Below the pieces are notes generated by a model, which did no database searches, was not told the origin of the DNA, and saw only the letters and a program-made list of their open reading frames with translations. The translations under genes and the position numbers were made by a program. Below are positions 17,389 through 26,410 of a stretch of 64,000 nt of DNA, piece by piece (within the stretch, counting starts at the first letter, position 1; each line of letters starts with the position of its first letter). Source of the DNA: Fimenecus sp052298855. Lineage in GTDB: Bacteria; Bacillota; Clostridia; Oscillospirales; Acutalibacteraceae. The stretch is from positions 62,001 through 126,000 of the forward strand of contig DAVZXP010000001.1 in NCBI GenBank assembly GCA_052298855.1, read 5' to 3'.

Positions 17389-19077
17389 TTAAACGATAAC
17401 TCTCAATATTTCCTCTATTGATGTGTTGCCGTGCATTACTTTATAAATACCCTCGTCCTTAAGTGTGTGCATACCTTGTTTAACAGCGAGGTCTTTAATT
17501 TCTGCGGCATTTGCACGGTCAAGGATAAGTTCTTTCATTTCTTCTGTTACCGTAAGGAATTCAAATACAGCCTCTCGTCCTTTATAGCCTGTGTTATTGC
17601 AGGTTATACAGCCCTTAGGTCTATAAAGTGTAAATTCCTCATCGGGATATTCGTCAAGCGGAAGGTCGGGGAATATCTTGAGAAGGTCATCCCTCTTTAT
17701 CTGATATGCCTCTTTGCACTTGGGGCAAAGACGTCTGACAAGACGCTGTGCCAATACGCCGACAAGCGAGGAGGTAACAAGGAACGGCTCAACTCCCATC
17801 TCATTAAGACGGGTTACCGCACCCGGTGCGTCGTTTGTATGCAGGGTCGAAAGAACCATATGTCCCGTAAGAGCCGCTTCGACGGCAATCTTTGCAGTCT
17901 CGCCGTCACGAATCTCACCGACCATGACAATATCGGGGTCGGAACGCAATACCGAACGCAAAGCCGCTGCAAAGGTCATACCTGCTCTGTTATTCATCTG
18001 AACCTGATTGATACCTGCCATACGGCGCTCAACCGGGTCCTCGAGTGTAATTGTATTTTTATCATCCGAGCTGATCTCGGCAAGTGTAGCATAAAGAGTT
18101 GTAGATTTACCGCTACCTGTGGGTCCTGTAACAAGCAGGAAGCCGTAGGGCATATGAATTGCTTTTTCAAATCTGTCAAACTGCCTCTCGGAGAAGTGCA
18201 GGTCGTGAAGCTTTACAACACCCTGCGATCTTTCAAGAAGTCGCATAACAATTTTCTCGCCGTAAACGGTGGGCATTGTAGCGATACGAATATCGAGTGT
18301 TCTGTCTTCAAATCTAACGGTAGCACGGCCGTCTTGAGGAATACGCTTCTCCGCAATGTCCATACCGCCGAGAACTTTAACACGGGAAACGACAGATGGG
18401 AAAAGCTTGATTTGGTTCTGCATTACCTCCTGCAAAACACCGTCGATTCTAAAACGAACTCTCATATGCTTTTCAAGCGCTTCGATATGAATATCGGATG
18501 TGCCTGCTTTAATGGCATTGTTTATAATTTGGTTGACAAGCAAAACCGCCGGCTTATCATCAATGGAAAATTCCTCTGATACATTTTGGTCGTCGTTTGC
18601 TTCGTCCTCGTCATAATTATCAAGTGACGAGTTCATATTTGCAAAGTTTTCGATTGCAGCGGTAAGCTCCATATCGGGAGCAACCAAGGGGCAAATCTCA
18701 AGCCCTGTCATAAGATGAAGGTTGTCTATCGTGATGATGTCGTTCGGATTTTTCATTGCGACATACAAGGTCTTTTCATCCTGATAAAGCGGAAGAATGT
18801 GGTTCCTCAACGCCATTTCGGGTGTGATAAGGTTAGCCGCTGAAACATTGACGCCTATCTCATTGATTGAAACATATTTATAGCCTGTCTTTTTAGCAAG
18901 GGTTTTTGCTATATCGTCCTCTGTGCAGTAGCCTAACTGCGTAAGGATTGTGCCGATAAGTTCCTTGCTCGTTTTTTGTATTTCCAATGCCTCGGCAAGC
19001 TGCTCCTCTGTGATAATTCCGGATGCAACCAGTCTTGAACCCATACTTCCGGGTATTATCAGATTGTTATTTGCCAT
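17389..19077 (-). CDS. pilB: Type IV pilus assembly ATPase
   Basis: Hexameric cytoplasmic motor that powers pilus extension. 562 residues: an N-terminal T2SSE_N/MshEN-like region (LVASGIITEEQLAEALEIQK, the pattern that binds c-di-GMP in some homologues), then the ATPase with Walker A GPTGSGKSTT, the Asp box (EDPVERRMAGINQVQ), Walker B (RSDPDIVMVGEIRDGETA) and His box (TGHMVLSTLHTNDA). A zinc tetracysteine, CPKC plus CITC, near the C-terminus separates PilB from PilT. Ribosome site GGAGAGAG before the ATG. Confidence 0.96.
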   Translation of the reverse strand: MANNNLIIPGSMGSRLVASGIITEEQLAEALEIQKTSKELIGTILTQLGYCTEDDIAKTLAKKTGYKYVSINEIGVNVSAANLITPEMALRNHILPLYQDEKTLYVAMKNPNDIITIDNLHLMTGLEICPLVAPDMELTAAIENFANMNSSLDNYDEDEANDDQNVSEEFSIDDKPAVLLVNQIINNAIKAGTSDIHIEALEKHMRVRFRIDGVLQEVMQNQIKLFPSVVSRVKVLGGMDIAEKRIPQDGRATVRFEDRTLDIRIATMPTVYGEKIVMRLLERSQGVVKLHDLHFSERQFDRFEKAIHMPYGFLLVTGPTGSGKSTTLYATLAEISSDDKNTITLEDPVERRMAGINQVQMNNRAGMTFAAALRSVLRSDPDIVMVGEIRDGETAKIAVEAALTGHMVLSTLHTNDAPGAVTRLNEMGVEPFLVTSSLVGVLAQRLVRRLCPKCKEAYQIKRDDLLKIFPDLPLDEYPDEEFTLYRPKGCITCNNTGYKGREAVFEFLTVTEEMKELILDRANAAEIKDLAVKQGMHTLKDEGIYKVMHGNTSIEEILRVIV

Positions 19078-19117
19078 TGTCTAATCTCTCTCCAATCGAA
19101 AATATGCCCATTGAATA

Positions 19118-19708
19118 TTATCTTGAAAACTCTATAAGTACAATCTGTGCGGTTCTCTGTTCGTCAGAGCCTGTCATATTGATTGTATCTATACGCTTAA
19201 TCTGCTTATCGCTTACCGTGTCATGGCAGAAAGTTATAATATCCCTGTATGAGCCGGTAATTGTAAGATTAACTGCTATTTGATTGACGTTCTGCTCGTT
19301 TTTCTCAGGCTCGCCGAAGGTAAGCTCTGTAAGACTGCAATTATGTGTCTCAACATCCTTTTCAAGATCAATCATAATCTGCATTTGATCAAGCGGGTCC
19401 TTTGAAATCATTATATCGTATTCGGCTATCTGCTCCTTATATTCGCCGCTGCGTGCCTGCAAAGCCTTGAGGTTTGCGATAGCAAGCTGATTTTGTTTGT
19501 ATTGAGCTTTCGCCTTTTCAATATTCGATTCCGTCTCATCGATACCCTTCGCACCGAAAACGGTAAGAACGATAAGTCCTATACAAGCGATAAACAATAC
19601 GGCAATTACCAATCTGACGTCGTCGAGAGGATTTTTCTTAGCGGCTTTTTCCTTTTCCGAGCCATCGCCGGTAGCCTGCTTCTTTTTAATAACATCGCTT
19701 AAAGCCAT
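19118..19708 (-). CDS. pilO: PilO-like inner-membrane alignment protein
   Basis: 196 residues: a basic N-tail, one membrane helix (VRLVIAVLFIACIGLIVLTVF), a coiled-coil stretch (IEKAKAQYKQNQLAIANLKAL) and a C-terminal ferredoxin-like domain. This is the PilO layout, and the gene directly follows pilN with a 2-bp gap and a GGGGAGG site. With PilN and PilM it forms the alignment complex linking the cytoplasmic motor to extracytoplasmic parts. Sequence identity in this family is low, so the call relies on architecture and gene order. Confidence 0.85.
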   Translation of the reverse strand: MALSDVIKKKQATGDGSEKEKAAKKNPLDDVRLVIAVLFIACIGLIVLTVFGAKGIDETESNIEKAKAQYKQNQLAIANLKALQARSGEYKEQIAEYDIMISKDPLDQMQIMIDLEKDVETHNCSLTELTFGEPEKNEQNVNQIAVNLTITGSYRDIITFCHDTVSDKQIKRIDTINMTGSDEQRTAQIVLIEFSR

Positions 19709-19710
19709 AA

Positions 19711-20421
19711 TTATTTAGCCTCCCCCGTAGTAGTTTCGGTCGTTGTTGCCGCTGCGGTAGTTGTAACCTGTGTTGTCTGAACCTCTCCGCTCTCATTTGT
19801 TACAGCCTCGCCCTTTTTGTCGGTAACTGTCTCATATACGGGAGCTCCTGCCGTAACGTTAACGCCGTTCGACATACTCAATACAAGTGTAAAGGTAACG
19901 CTTTTTCCGTCTTCGCCTGAAGTCCTTGTGATACTTGTAGTCTCAACAGTCTTGACAACTTTTTGCATTTCCTCAGTTTTGAACAGTTCAACATAGTCCC
20001 TGTAATCTTGATAGTCTTGAACTGTACAGGTAAGGGTGCAAATTCCCTCTTTGAACCAATTTTCAAGGTTTATCTGTGTGATTTGAACATAGTCAGGTGT
20101 CTGATTTGAAATCAAAGTGAAAAATGCGACTGCATCAGGATCCTGCGGAGTGATGCTTTCAATCATTTTTCTTACTTCGCCCAACTCATTGTATATGTTT
20201 TGGTATTCTTGAAGTGCAGGGAATTCGCTCTCAATAGCGCTGTTTTTGCGCTGAATTGTTTTGAGTTTTGATTTAAGGATTTGGCCCTTAACCGCAACGC
20301 CTCCGTAGACAATAAAGAGGCAAACAAGAATTACAAGCGCAATTTTTGAAATCAAGTCAACTTTCTTTCTGTTTTCAAGCCTGCGTCTGTAACTGTCCGG
20401 TAACAAACTAACTTTGAACAC
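19711..20421 (-). CDS. pilN: PilN-like inner-membrane alignment protein
   Basis: 236 residues. The first residues FKVSLLPDSYRRRLENRKK correspond to the PilN cytoplasmic motif (INLLP..R) that docks into PilM. One membrane helix (IALVILVCLFIVYGGVAV) and a coiled coil follow, then a ferredoxin-like domain and a Thr-rich tail (TTQVTTTAAATTTETTTG). Start codon is GTG at 20421; the GGAGGG ribosome site is formed by the last codons of pilM. Binds PilM on the inside and PilO outside. Confidence 0.88.
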   Translation of the reverse strand: MFKVSLLPDSYRRRLENRKKVDLISKIALVILVCLFIVYGGVAVKGQILKSKLKTIQRKNSAIESEFPALQEYQNIYNELGEVRKMIESITPQDPDAVAFFTLISNQTPDYVQITQINLENWFKEGICTLTCTVQDYQDYRDYVELFKTEEMQKVVKTVETTSITRTSGEDGKSVTFTLVLSMSNGVNVTAGAPVYETVTDKKGEAVTNESGEVQTTQVTTTAAATTTETTTGEAK

Positions 20422-20424
20422 TGC

Positions 20425-21408
20425 TTAACCCTCCAATGCCTGAATTCCAAGGCCGATACAGCCTGCGAATTCGTTTAATACGTTTCGGTCAAGTCCGAAA
20501 TTATAGGTTGAATAAAAATCGGGAACAATTACGGGCATTTCCATAACCGTATCCTTAATTATATCGCACAAGCGAGCACTTTGATCAGCTGTCGTTGTGA
20601 AGAAAATCTTTTCAATCGGGCTGTCGCCGTTCTGCATCGCATAATAACTTACGGACGAAGCAGTTTCGGATGCCAGCATTGCACCGATCTCCTCAACGTC
20701 AGAAGCAAGAGTTTCCTCGTTCGGCTCAAGCTTGTAGATATTGTTCACGCTGTCGGCAACTCTGTCCGGAGTTGTTATAGAACGTACCATTGAAATTTCG
20801 TCGCCCTTGATAACTATAAAGTTAAGAAGGTCGTCGGTCATATTCAAAAGAGCAAACTTTTCGTCGCCGACAAGCCCTGCTTTAAGGCCTCTTATCTGCG
20901 AAAGCACCGAGGAATCAACGTCCGTTACCTGAAGCTTTGAAGCCGAGAGAATATTTATGTACTGCTCAATCATATTTCTTCTTGCCGCAACAAGCATAAC
21001 ATGTGTAATGGGCTGATCCTCATCATTTACGCCGTCGCCTGCAACAACATAGTCAATTTCCATTTCCTGTATCGGAATGGGAATGAACTCCTGAGCTTGC
21101 AAGAGAACCATATTACGAAGCTTATCATCGTCTATCTTCGGGAAAGTCGCATATCTCATAATAACGTTTTCATTGTTGATGCCGACAACAACGTCAAGGC
21201 TTTTGAAACCGCCGCTTTGGAGCAGCTCGGTCAACGCAACGTTAAAGCGGTCGGGATCTCTTATGAAACCTTCTTCAATAGTTCCCTCGACCAACGGTGC
21301 TTTTCCGCACGCTAAAATTGAATATGCACCGCTTGAACGAGTGATTTCAACTGCTCTTATTTCTCTTGAATCGACTTCAAGACCGATTATACTTTTAACT
21401 TTAGCCAT
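20425..21408 (-). CDS. pilM: PilM-like actin-fold protein
   Basis: Actin/FtsA-like cytoplasmic protein of the pilus alignment complex. The true start is the ATG at 21408 (MAKVKSIIGLEVDSREIRAVEI), with a GGGAGAG site 8 bp upstream; the frame extends further but without support. 327 residues. The first phosphate loop is GLEVDSREIRAVEI, and later the DVVVGINNENVIMRY and IPIQEMEIDYVV motifs of the PilM family are clear. It should bind ATP and the PilN N-terminus. Directly downstream of pilC with 16 bp between. Confidence 0.93.
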   Translation of the reverse strand: MAKVKSIIGLEVDSREIRAVEITRSSGAYSILACGKAPLVEGTIEEGFIRDPDRFNVALTELLQSGGFKSLDVVVGINNENVIMRYATFPKIDDDKLRNMVLLQAQEFIPIPIQEMEIDYVVAGDGVNDEDQPITHVMLVAARRNMIEQYINILSASKLQVTDVDSSVLSQIRGLKAGLVGDEKFALLNMTDDLLNFIVIKGDEISMVRSITTPDRVADSVNNIYKLEPNEETLASDVEEIGAMLASETASSVSYYAMQNGDSPIEKIFFTTTADQSARLCDIIKDTVMEMPVIVPDFYSTYNFGLDRNVLNEFAGCIGLGIQALEG

Positions 21409-21424
21409 AGTTTTCTCTCCCTGT

Positions 21425-22627
21425 TTATGAGCCGACAGAAGTTGTCGCCGTGAATATGGGCAAGTACAACGAAATAAGCATTGCACCGACAAGTCCGCCT
21501 ATACCGATAAGTGCGATAGGCTCAATAATAGAACCGAGGTTTCTTGATGTCGTTTCGACATCCTCCTCATAGAATTCAGCAACCTTGTCAAGAAGTTCGG
21601 GCAATGTACCTGCCTCCTCACCGATTGCAATCATACCTGTAACCATAGGCGGAAACAAGCCACTCTTGTCAAGAGAATCCGAAATTGATTTACCTTCTTC
21701 AATATCGGTAATGGCATTATCAACCGCTTTTTTTATAAGGTCACTGCCCGATGTGGGGCCTGCACTCTGTAATGCCTCGACAGCGGTAACACCGCCCGAA
21801 AGAAGCGTCGCAAGAGTTCTGCAAAAACGTGCAACAACCATTTTTGTAATAAAGTCACCGAGCAATGGCATATGCAATTTGTTCTTTTCCCAAAAATCAT
21901 GTGCAAACTTGCTCTTGATTATAAATCTCAAAGCCACAATTATAATAACCGCAACCAAAATCCACAAATACCATTGTGTTCTCAAGCTGTTAGAAGCGTT
22001 AAATATAAACTGAGTAAGTCCGTTCAACTCGGTTTTGGCGGGAATCATTTTCTGGAAAATCGGAACCATAAAAGCAAGCATTGCAAGAAGAAGTACAATA
22101 GCAAAAATACCGATGTTTTTAGGATATGATACCGCCGATTTAATGTTATCCTTCAACGCCTTATTTTTCTGCAACTGGTTTGCAAGGCTGATAAGGGATT
22201 GCTCAAGAATACCGCCGACCTCACCTGTGGCAATCATAGCTACGAAAAGGTCGTCAAAAATTTTCGGATACATTGCGAATGCGTCCGAAAGAGGCATACC
22301 GCTTTCAACATTTTCCGAAATATCTACAATAGCAGCCGCAAGTGTAGGGTTGGTTGTCTGTTTTGCAAGCGTCGCTAACGCTCTTGTAACAGGAACACCT
22401 GCCGAAATCATAGCTGCCATCTGTCTTGCGAAAACAGCGACGTCTTGTATAGAAACCTTTTTACCGCCCGACTTTTTCTTCTCATTGATAACTTTTTCTT
22501 TGATGTCGGTAACGATAATTCCGGCTTCACGGAGCTTATCCATAGCTGCGGAGGAATTGTCCGCAACAACCTCGCCGTGGACGTTCTGTCCCTGGCGGTT
22601 CATACCGTCGTAAGTAAAGGATGCCAA
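21425..22627 (-). CDS. pilC: Type IV pilus platform protein
   Basis: Polytopic membrane platform on which pilins are assembled, 400 residues. Two GspF domains are visible: the first with FARQMAAMISAGVPVTRALA and ESGMPLSDAFAMYPKIF, the second with RFCRTLATLLSGGVTAVEAL and EEGKSISDSL, each followed by GEEAG or GEVGG and LLDKVAEFYEEDVE. Three membrane helices follow the usual PilC plan. The start is TTG at 22627 (GGGGG 8 bp upstream); no better ATG exists in frame. Lies between pilT and pilM in the operon. Confidence 0.95.
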   Translation of the reverse strand: MASFTYDGMNRQGQNVHGEVVADNSSAAMDKLREAGIIVTDIKEKVINEKKKSGGKKVSIQDVAVFARQMAAMISAGVPVTRALATLAKQTTNPTLAAAIVDISENVESGMPLSDAFAMYPKIFDDLFVAMIATGEVGGILEQSLISLANQLQKNKALKDNIKSAVSYPKNIGIFAIVLLLAMLAFMVPIFQKMIPAKTELNGLTQFIFNASNSLRTQWYLWILVAVIIIVALRFIIKSKFAHDFWEKNKLHMPLLGDFITKMVVARFCRTLATLLSGGVTAVEALQSAGPTSGSDLIKKAVDNAITDIEEGKSISDSLDKSGLFPPMVTGMIAIGEEAGTLPELLDKVAEFYEEDVETTSRNLGSIIEPIALIGIGGLVGAMLISLYLPIFTATTSVGS

Positions 22628-22647
22628 AGCATTTGCCCCCTTTTATA

Positions 22648-23748
22648 TTAGTAACCCGATGTCATAAGAAGTCGTCTGACCTCTTTTTCATCAACGCAAA
22701 ATTCAATTACGGATTCCTTTGAAATTTTCTGCTCTTTATAAAGTCTTAAAAGAGCTTGGTCCATAGTCTGCATTCCCTGCATCTGTCCTGTCTGCATAGC
22801 CGCATAGAGCTGATGCTCCTTTTCCTCACGGATAAGGTTTTTAACAGAGGGGGTGTCGATCATATACTCAACCGCAACGCATCTTCCCTTGCCGTTGATG
22901 GTAGGAATAAGCTGCTGTGAAATAACAGCCTTCAAAGAGTTCGCAAGCTGCTGTCTTATCTGTCCCTTTTGTCCCTCGGGGAAAGAGTCGATAATACGGG
23001 AAATTGTCATCGGTGCGGTCTGCGTATGGAGAGTCGAGAAAACAAGGTGTCCCGTTTCAGCTGCTGTAACTGCAATCGAAATACTCTCGGGGTCACGCAT
23101 CTCGCCGATCATAATTGTATCGGGGTCGTGTCTCAAAACAGTTTTAAGCGCATTGGCAAAGCTGTGAGTATCGTTTCCTATCTCTCTCTGACGTACTGTT
23201 GATTTCATATGAGTATGCAAAAACTCGATAGGGTCCTCAACCGTAACTATATTTGTTTCGTATCTTTCATTTATGTACTTAATCATAGCGGCAAGAGTTG
23301 TTGATTTACCGCTGCCTGTAGGTCCTGTAACAAGTACAAGTCCTCTCGGAAGATTGCAAAGTCTTTTAATATCCGAGGGAAGTCCGAGTTTTTCGAGCTC
23401 TGGGACTTCAAACGGAATAGCTCTGAATACCGCCGCAAGCGTACCTCTTTGGATGATGATGTTTCCTCTGAAACGAGCAACTCCGGGTACCGCTACCGCA
23501 AGGTCCAATTCCCAATCCTCTTCAAGCTTTGTTTTCTGCAACGGCGACATTATATCGAGAAGCATTTTCTCAATATCTTCCGGTTCGAGCTTCGGGAAAT
23601 CGGTCTGACGCTTAAGGTCTCCGTTTATTCTGACGCACGGCTCAATTCCCGCTACCAAGTGCAAGTCGGAGCCTCCAACCTCCGCCGTATGTCTTAAAAG
23701 GTCCTCTATCACGAACGGATAAGAGCTTTCTTTGCCTGTAAAAACCAC
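22648..23748 (-). CDS. pilT: Pilus retraction ATPase
   Basis: Hexameric ATPase that disassembles pili and drives twitching. About 366 residues. It has VGGSDLHLVAGIEPCVRING, Walker A GPTGSGKSTTLA, EDPIEFLHTHMKSTVRQREIG, Walker B RHDPDTIMIGEMRDPES and the PilT His box TGHLVFSTLHT, and ends with an ...MQTMDQALLRLYKE segment like the C-terminal retraction motif region. No tetracysteine zinc site, unlike PilB. Start uncertain: a TTG at 23757 abuts the AGGGAG site, whereas the GTG at 23748 has a 9-bp spacing and is preferred. Presence of PilT predicts retractile pili. Confidence 0.95.
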   Translation of the reverse strand: MVFTGKESSYPFVIEDLLRHTAEVGGSDLHLVAGIEPCVRINGDLKRQTDFPKLEPEDIEKMLLDIMSPLQKTKLEEDWELDLAVAVPGVARFRGNIIIQRGTLAAVFRAIPFEVPELEKLGLPSDIKRLCNLPRGLVLVTGPTGSGKSTTLAAMIKYINERYETNIVTVEDPIEFLHTHMKSTVRQREIGNDTHSFANALKTVLRHDPDTIMIGEMRDPESISIAVTAAETGHLVFSTLHTQTAPMTISRIIDSFPEGQKGQIRQQLANSLKAVISQQLIPTINGKGRCVAVEYMIDTPSVKNLIREEKEHQLYAAMQTGQMQGMQTMDQALLRLYKEQKISKESVIEFCVDEKEVRRLLMTSGY

Positions 23749-23839
23749 TGAATACAACTCCCTAAAATTTTAACATCTAACTAAAAATATGCGTATAGGG
23801 TGCAAGAAAAGATATTATTCCTGCACCCAATTTTAACAA

Positions 23840-25576
23840 TTAAGCTGCCGAATCCAACTCTGTAAGCAAGCCCTTAATGTAATCTACCATTTCAGGTGTA
23901 GCCTTAACATAAGTGGTGCATGCTGTTCCGGTTCCTGTCTTAGACTCAGCCGTTACAAATGTAAATTGATCCATTGTCGGAATTTCGGGATGAACGCTCA
24001 TCAATCCGGCAATTCTGTTTTTGGCAACCGTTTCACTTGCGGTTACCTCAATTGCTCTGTTCATAACCTCAGCAGTGCTTGCTTCATCCATTGCATTGAG
24101 CAAGTTCTTAACCTGCTCTTGCTTTGCATAATCGCAATAAACTATAAGAGCCTTAGAAATTGTCGGATATGCATTGGTTTTGAATGTAACATTCTCAAGA
24201 TTTATGTTTGCAAGTCTGTCAAGCATTTCTTGAGCTGTGCAATTCTGAAGGTCATATATAAAGAATGTGTTTTCAAGTTTCATACTGTTAGCAAAACTTT
24301 CTGTATCAAACTCTCTAACCTTACCCTCTGCATTGTTTACTTCCGATTCAGTTCCCATAAGCCAGAACTTCTTAGTCATCTTTTCGGGACCGTAAACCGT
24401 AACTTCATAGGGGAAGCTGTTTATAATTTCAACAGCCATAGTTCTATCAATAAATTCAAGTTCAATCTCACGAAGGATCTTCGTTGACTGTGTTGTTGCG
24501 GGAGGATTACTCGGTGCTGTAGTTGAGCCCGGATTTGTAGTAGGTTCTGTTGTTCCTGTGCTTGTATCGGGTGTAGTTCCCTCCACTACTTGATCTTTCT
24601 TCGATGCATTGAGATTAGCGCCTGAAAGCGGTTTATCAATAACTTCTTTTATTGTTTTTATATCCGCAAGAGCCGAACCCGTAACAAATGTGTAAAGAGT
24701 ATAAGGTCTTGAAGCAACAACAATTCCGGGATCAAGTCCAAGGTTAGAAAGAAGTCCGCTGAACTCGGCAGCCGTAATATTTGTAAGGTTAATTTCCTTG
24801 AAATTAGCCGCAACAAGAGCCGCACCTGCGTTGATGTTACTGCTTACGTCAAGGAGATTTATAAGCTCCTGAATTTTAGCAAGCTCTTTGGGATTTGCAC
24901 TGATATATACCGTGCTGTCATCAGTCTCTGTAGAAACATACTGAACGTTTGACAAGCCGAGTGCGCTTGCCTGTGTCTGAAGAACACCGACTGTTATGTA
25001 TTTAAGGGTGAACTTAGTCATTACAACCTTATCAACAAATTTTTCATTAAGTTCTGATGTTGTACCGACCATCAATGTGTTGCCGTCTTTAAGATATGAA
25101 AGTCCTGCAAGTCTTGTAACGTAGTCAATAGCCTTGAGTGCCGACATCTGTTCAAGATTAACCGTAAGTGTCGAACTTGCATCACCGACAAAAATAATAG
25201 TATAACCCGCATTTCTCGCAATCGCCGAAAGTACATCCTTGACATTTGCATCAACAAGATTAAGAGAAAGTCTTGATGATGACCATGCGGAAGCAGATGA
25301 TTCTTCGGTAAGCGGTATTTTAATTACCTTTCCCGAAATGATCCTGTCAGCGTCAGAAAGATTGTTAGCAGTCATAATGTCGCTGACTGTAACGCCGTGA
25401 GTTTTAGCTATTCTTGTCAAGGTGTCCCCCGACTTGATTACATAATATTGGTAATCGCCTGAATTCTTCTTGCTTGAACCCATTACCGTCATAGGTAACA
25501 CGGCATTGACAAGCAATACGATTGCCAAAATCGCAACCAAAACAGCTTTCAATTTTTTTGTTGAACTGTTGTACAT
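23840..25576 (-). CDS. LysM protein with secretin N-terminal-like domains, in the pilQ position
   Basis: 578 residues. Residues 1-33 form a signal/anchor helix. A LysM repeat follows (YYVIKSGDTLTRIAKTHGVT to GKVIKIP), which binds peptidoglycan glycans. Then comes an STN-like module (RLSLNLVDANVKDVLSAIAR..., VNLEQMSALKAIDYVTRLAG) and secretin-N-like repeats (VYISANPKELAKIQELINLLD), a Thr/Pro linker, and two more domains of the same kind. The membrane-spanning secretin core is absent, consistent with a monoderm cell. Its place between the pilP-like and pilT genes matches pilQ. Likely a cell-wall channel or collar for the pilus; this role is an inference. Confidence 0.85.
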   Translation of the reverse strand: MYNSSTKKLKAVLVAILAIVLLVNAVLPMTVMGSSKKNSGDYQYYVIKSGDTLTRIAKTHGVTVSDIMTANNLSDADRIISGKVIKIPLTEESSASAWSSSRLSLNLVDANVKDVLSAIARNAGYTIIFVGDASSTLTVNLEQMSALKAIDYVTRLAGLSYLKDGNTLMVGTTSELNEKFVDKVVMTKFTLKYITVGVLQTQASALGLSNVQYVSTETDDSTVYISANPKELAKIQELINLLDVSSNINAGAALVAANFKEINLTNITAAEFSGLLSNLGLDPGIVVASRPYTLYTFVTGSALADIKTIKEVIDKPLSGANLNASKKDQVVEGTTPDTSTGTTEPTTNPGSTTAPSNPPATTQSTKILREIELEFIDRTMAVEIINSFPYEVTVYGPEKMTKKFWLMGTESEVNNAEGKVREFDTESFANSMKLENTFFIYDLQNCTAQEMLDRLANINLENVTFKTNAYPTISKALIVYCDYAKQEQVKNLLNAMDEASTAEVMNRAIEVTASETVAKNRIAGLMSVHPEIPTMDQFTFVTAESKTGTGTACTTYVKATPEMVDYIKGLLTELDSAA

Positions 25577-25632
25577 TGTGTGTTCCCCCTAAGAAACTCA
25601 ATTATTTATATAAAAGATATTGTTTTACCGAA

Positions 25633-26148
25633 TTATTTCATTTCGACAGTTCTCTTCTTTTCGCCGAGCGAGAAAGTAACCGAGCTGTCTGTTATGGATT
25701 CAACGAGCCACTCTGAGCCGGGCACGTAATCTCCGACCTGAAGCACATATGAACGAAGCTTCGTTTCCACGATTACCGTTCTGTAACCGTCAGAGTTATA
25801 CACCATACCTTTTATCTTTGCGTTTGCAATAACGTCCTCGGAGAACGGGTCTACACCCTCCGCAACGGTTTCTCCCTCGTTTCTTTCAATCATCGGAAGA
25901 ACGTCAACCGACTGTGCCGGATTGGTAACGGTTTCGTCGAGCCCTGAGTCCGTTTTGATGCCCGATATAATTATCAACGCCGCAACCACAGCCGCAATAA
26001 CGACGAATACAAGCGGCAAAATAATTTTCATTTTAGGATTTTTTTCAAAGAACGCATTAAACGCATTCTTTTTCCTCGCATTCTTTTTACCGCCCTTGCC
26101 TGATTTAAGTTTGGCTATGACATCTTTGATGTCCATATTCATATCCAT
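25633..26148 (-). CDS. pilP: PilP-like pilus lipoprotein-equivalent, membrane anchored
   Basis: 171 residues from the ATG at 26148 (GGAGGG six bp upstream; the frame opens a little earlier). Cytoplasmic basic Lys-rich tail, one membrane helix (IILPLVFVVIAAVVAALIII), a linker, then EGVDPF and a small beta domain: AKIKGMVYNSDGYRTVIVET, SYVLQVGDYVPGSEWLVESI. These match the PilP/GspC homology region (DPF; GxxxGDxI). PilP joins PilN/O to PilQ; here it would meet the LysM protein encoded next. First gene of the operon. Moderately sure, since similarity was judged by motif. Confidence 0.75.
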   Translation of the reverse strand: MDMNMDIKDVIAKLKSGKGGKKNARKKNAFNAFFEKNPKMKIILPLVFVVIAAVVAALIIISGIKTDSGLDETVTNPAQSVDVLPMIERNEGETVAEGVDPFSEDVIANAKIKGMVYNSDGYRTVIVETKLRSYVLQVGDYVPGSEWLVESITDSSVTFSLGEKKRTVEMK

Positions 26149-26256
26149 AAAGCACCCTCCGATACGTTGCACTTTTAAGTCGAATTTAAGTAAAATTCAC
26201 GCTTGCCCCCACTCGAATTTTAAAAATGGGCGCAATAATACACATATTTATAGTTT

Positions 26257-26285
26257 ATTGTACAACTAAATACGCTTTTCGTCAA
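26257..26285 (-). promoter_or_regulatory. Main promoter of the type IV pilus operon
   Basis: TTGACG (26280-26285), 17-bp spacer, TACAAT (26257-26262). The first start codon is about 100 nt downstream. Confidence 0.85.
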
Positions 26286-26321
26286 CAAATATATAAATTT
26301 TTTTGCAAAATTCGTATATTT

Positions 26322-26343
26322 TTTTGTATAACTTTATACAAAA
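26322..26343. promoter_or_regulatory. 22-bp palindrome upstream of the pilus promoter
   Basis: Perfect inverted repeat TTTTGTATAA / TTATACAAAA around a 2-bp centre, 37 bp upstream of the -35 box. A candidate operator or activator site; it also sits just behind the BY-kinase terminator. Confidence 0.4.
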
Positions 26344-26354
26344 TGCCATACACA

Positions 26355-26393
26355 GAAAAAAAGCACAAGATAAAATACTATATCTTGTGCTTT
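26355..26393 (-). terminator. Terminator after the BY-kinase gene
   Basis: Minus-strand stem AGCACAAGATA / TATCTTGTGCT followed by T7. It closes the BY-kinase transcript before the pilus promoter. Confidence 0.88.
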
Positions 26394-26410
26394 CATCTGT
26401 TTATTAAATT

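Noticed and set aside
17431..18579. A 382-codon plus-strand frame opposite pilB
   Set aside because: It is the antisense shadow of a clear PilB gene; composition is odd (Cys- and Leu-rich) and there is no ribosome site.
23840..25576. A true secretin (PilQ) forming an outer-membrane pore
   Set aside because: The C-terminal secretin barrel is absent and the rest of the gene content indicates a monoderm.
26322..26343. Intrinsic terminator
   Set aside because: A 2-nt centre and A/T-only arms make a poor hairpin; a proper terminator lies next to it at 26355-26393.
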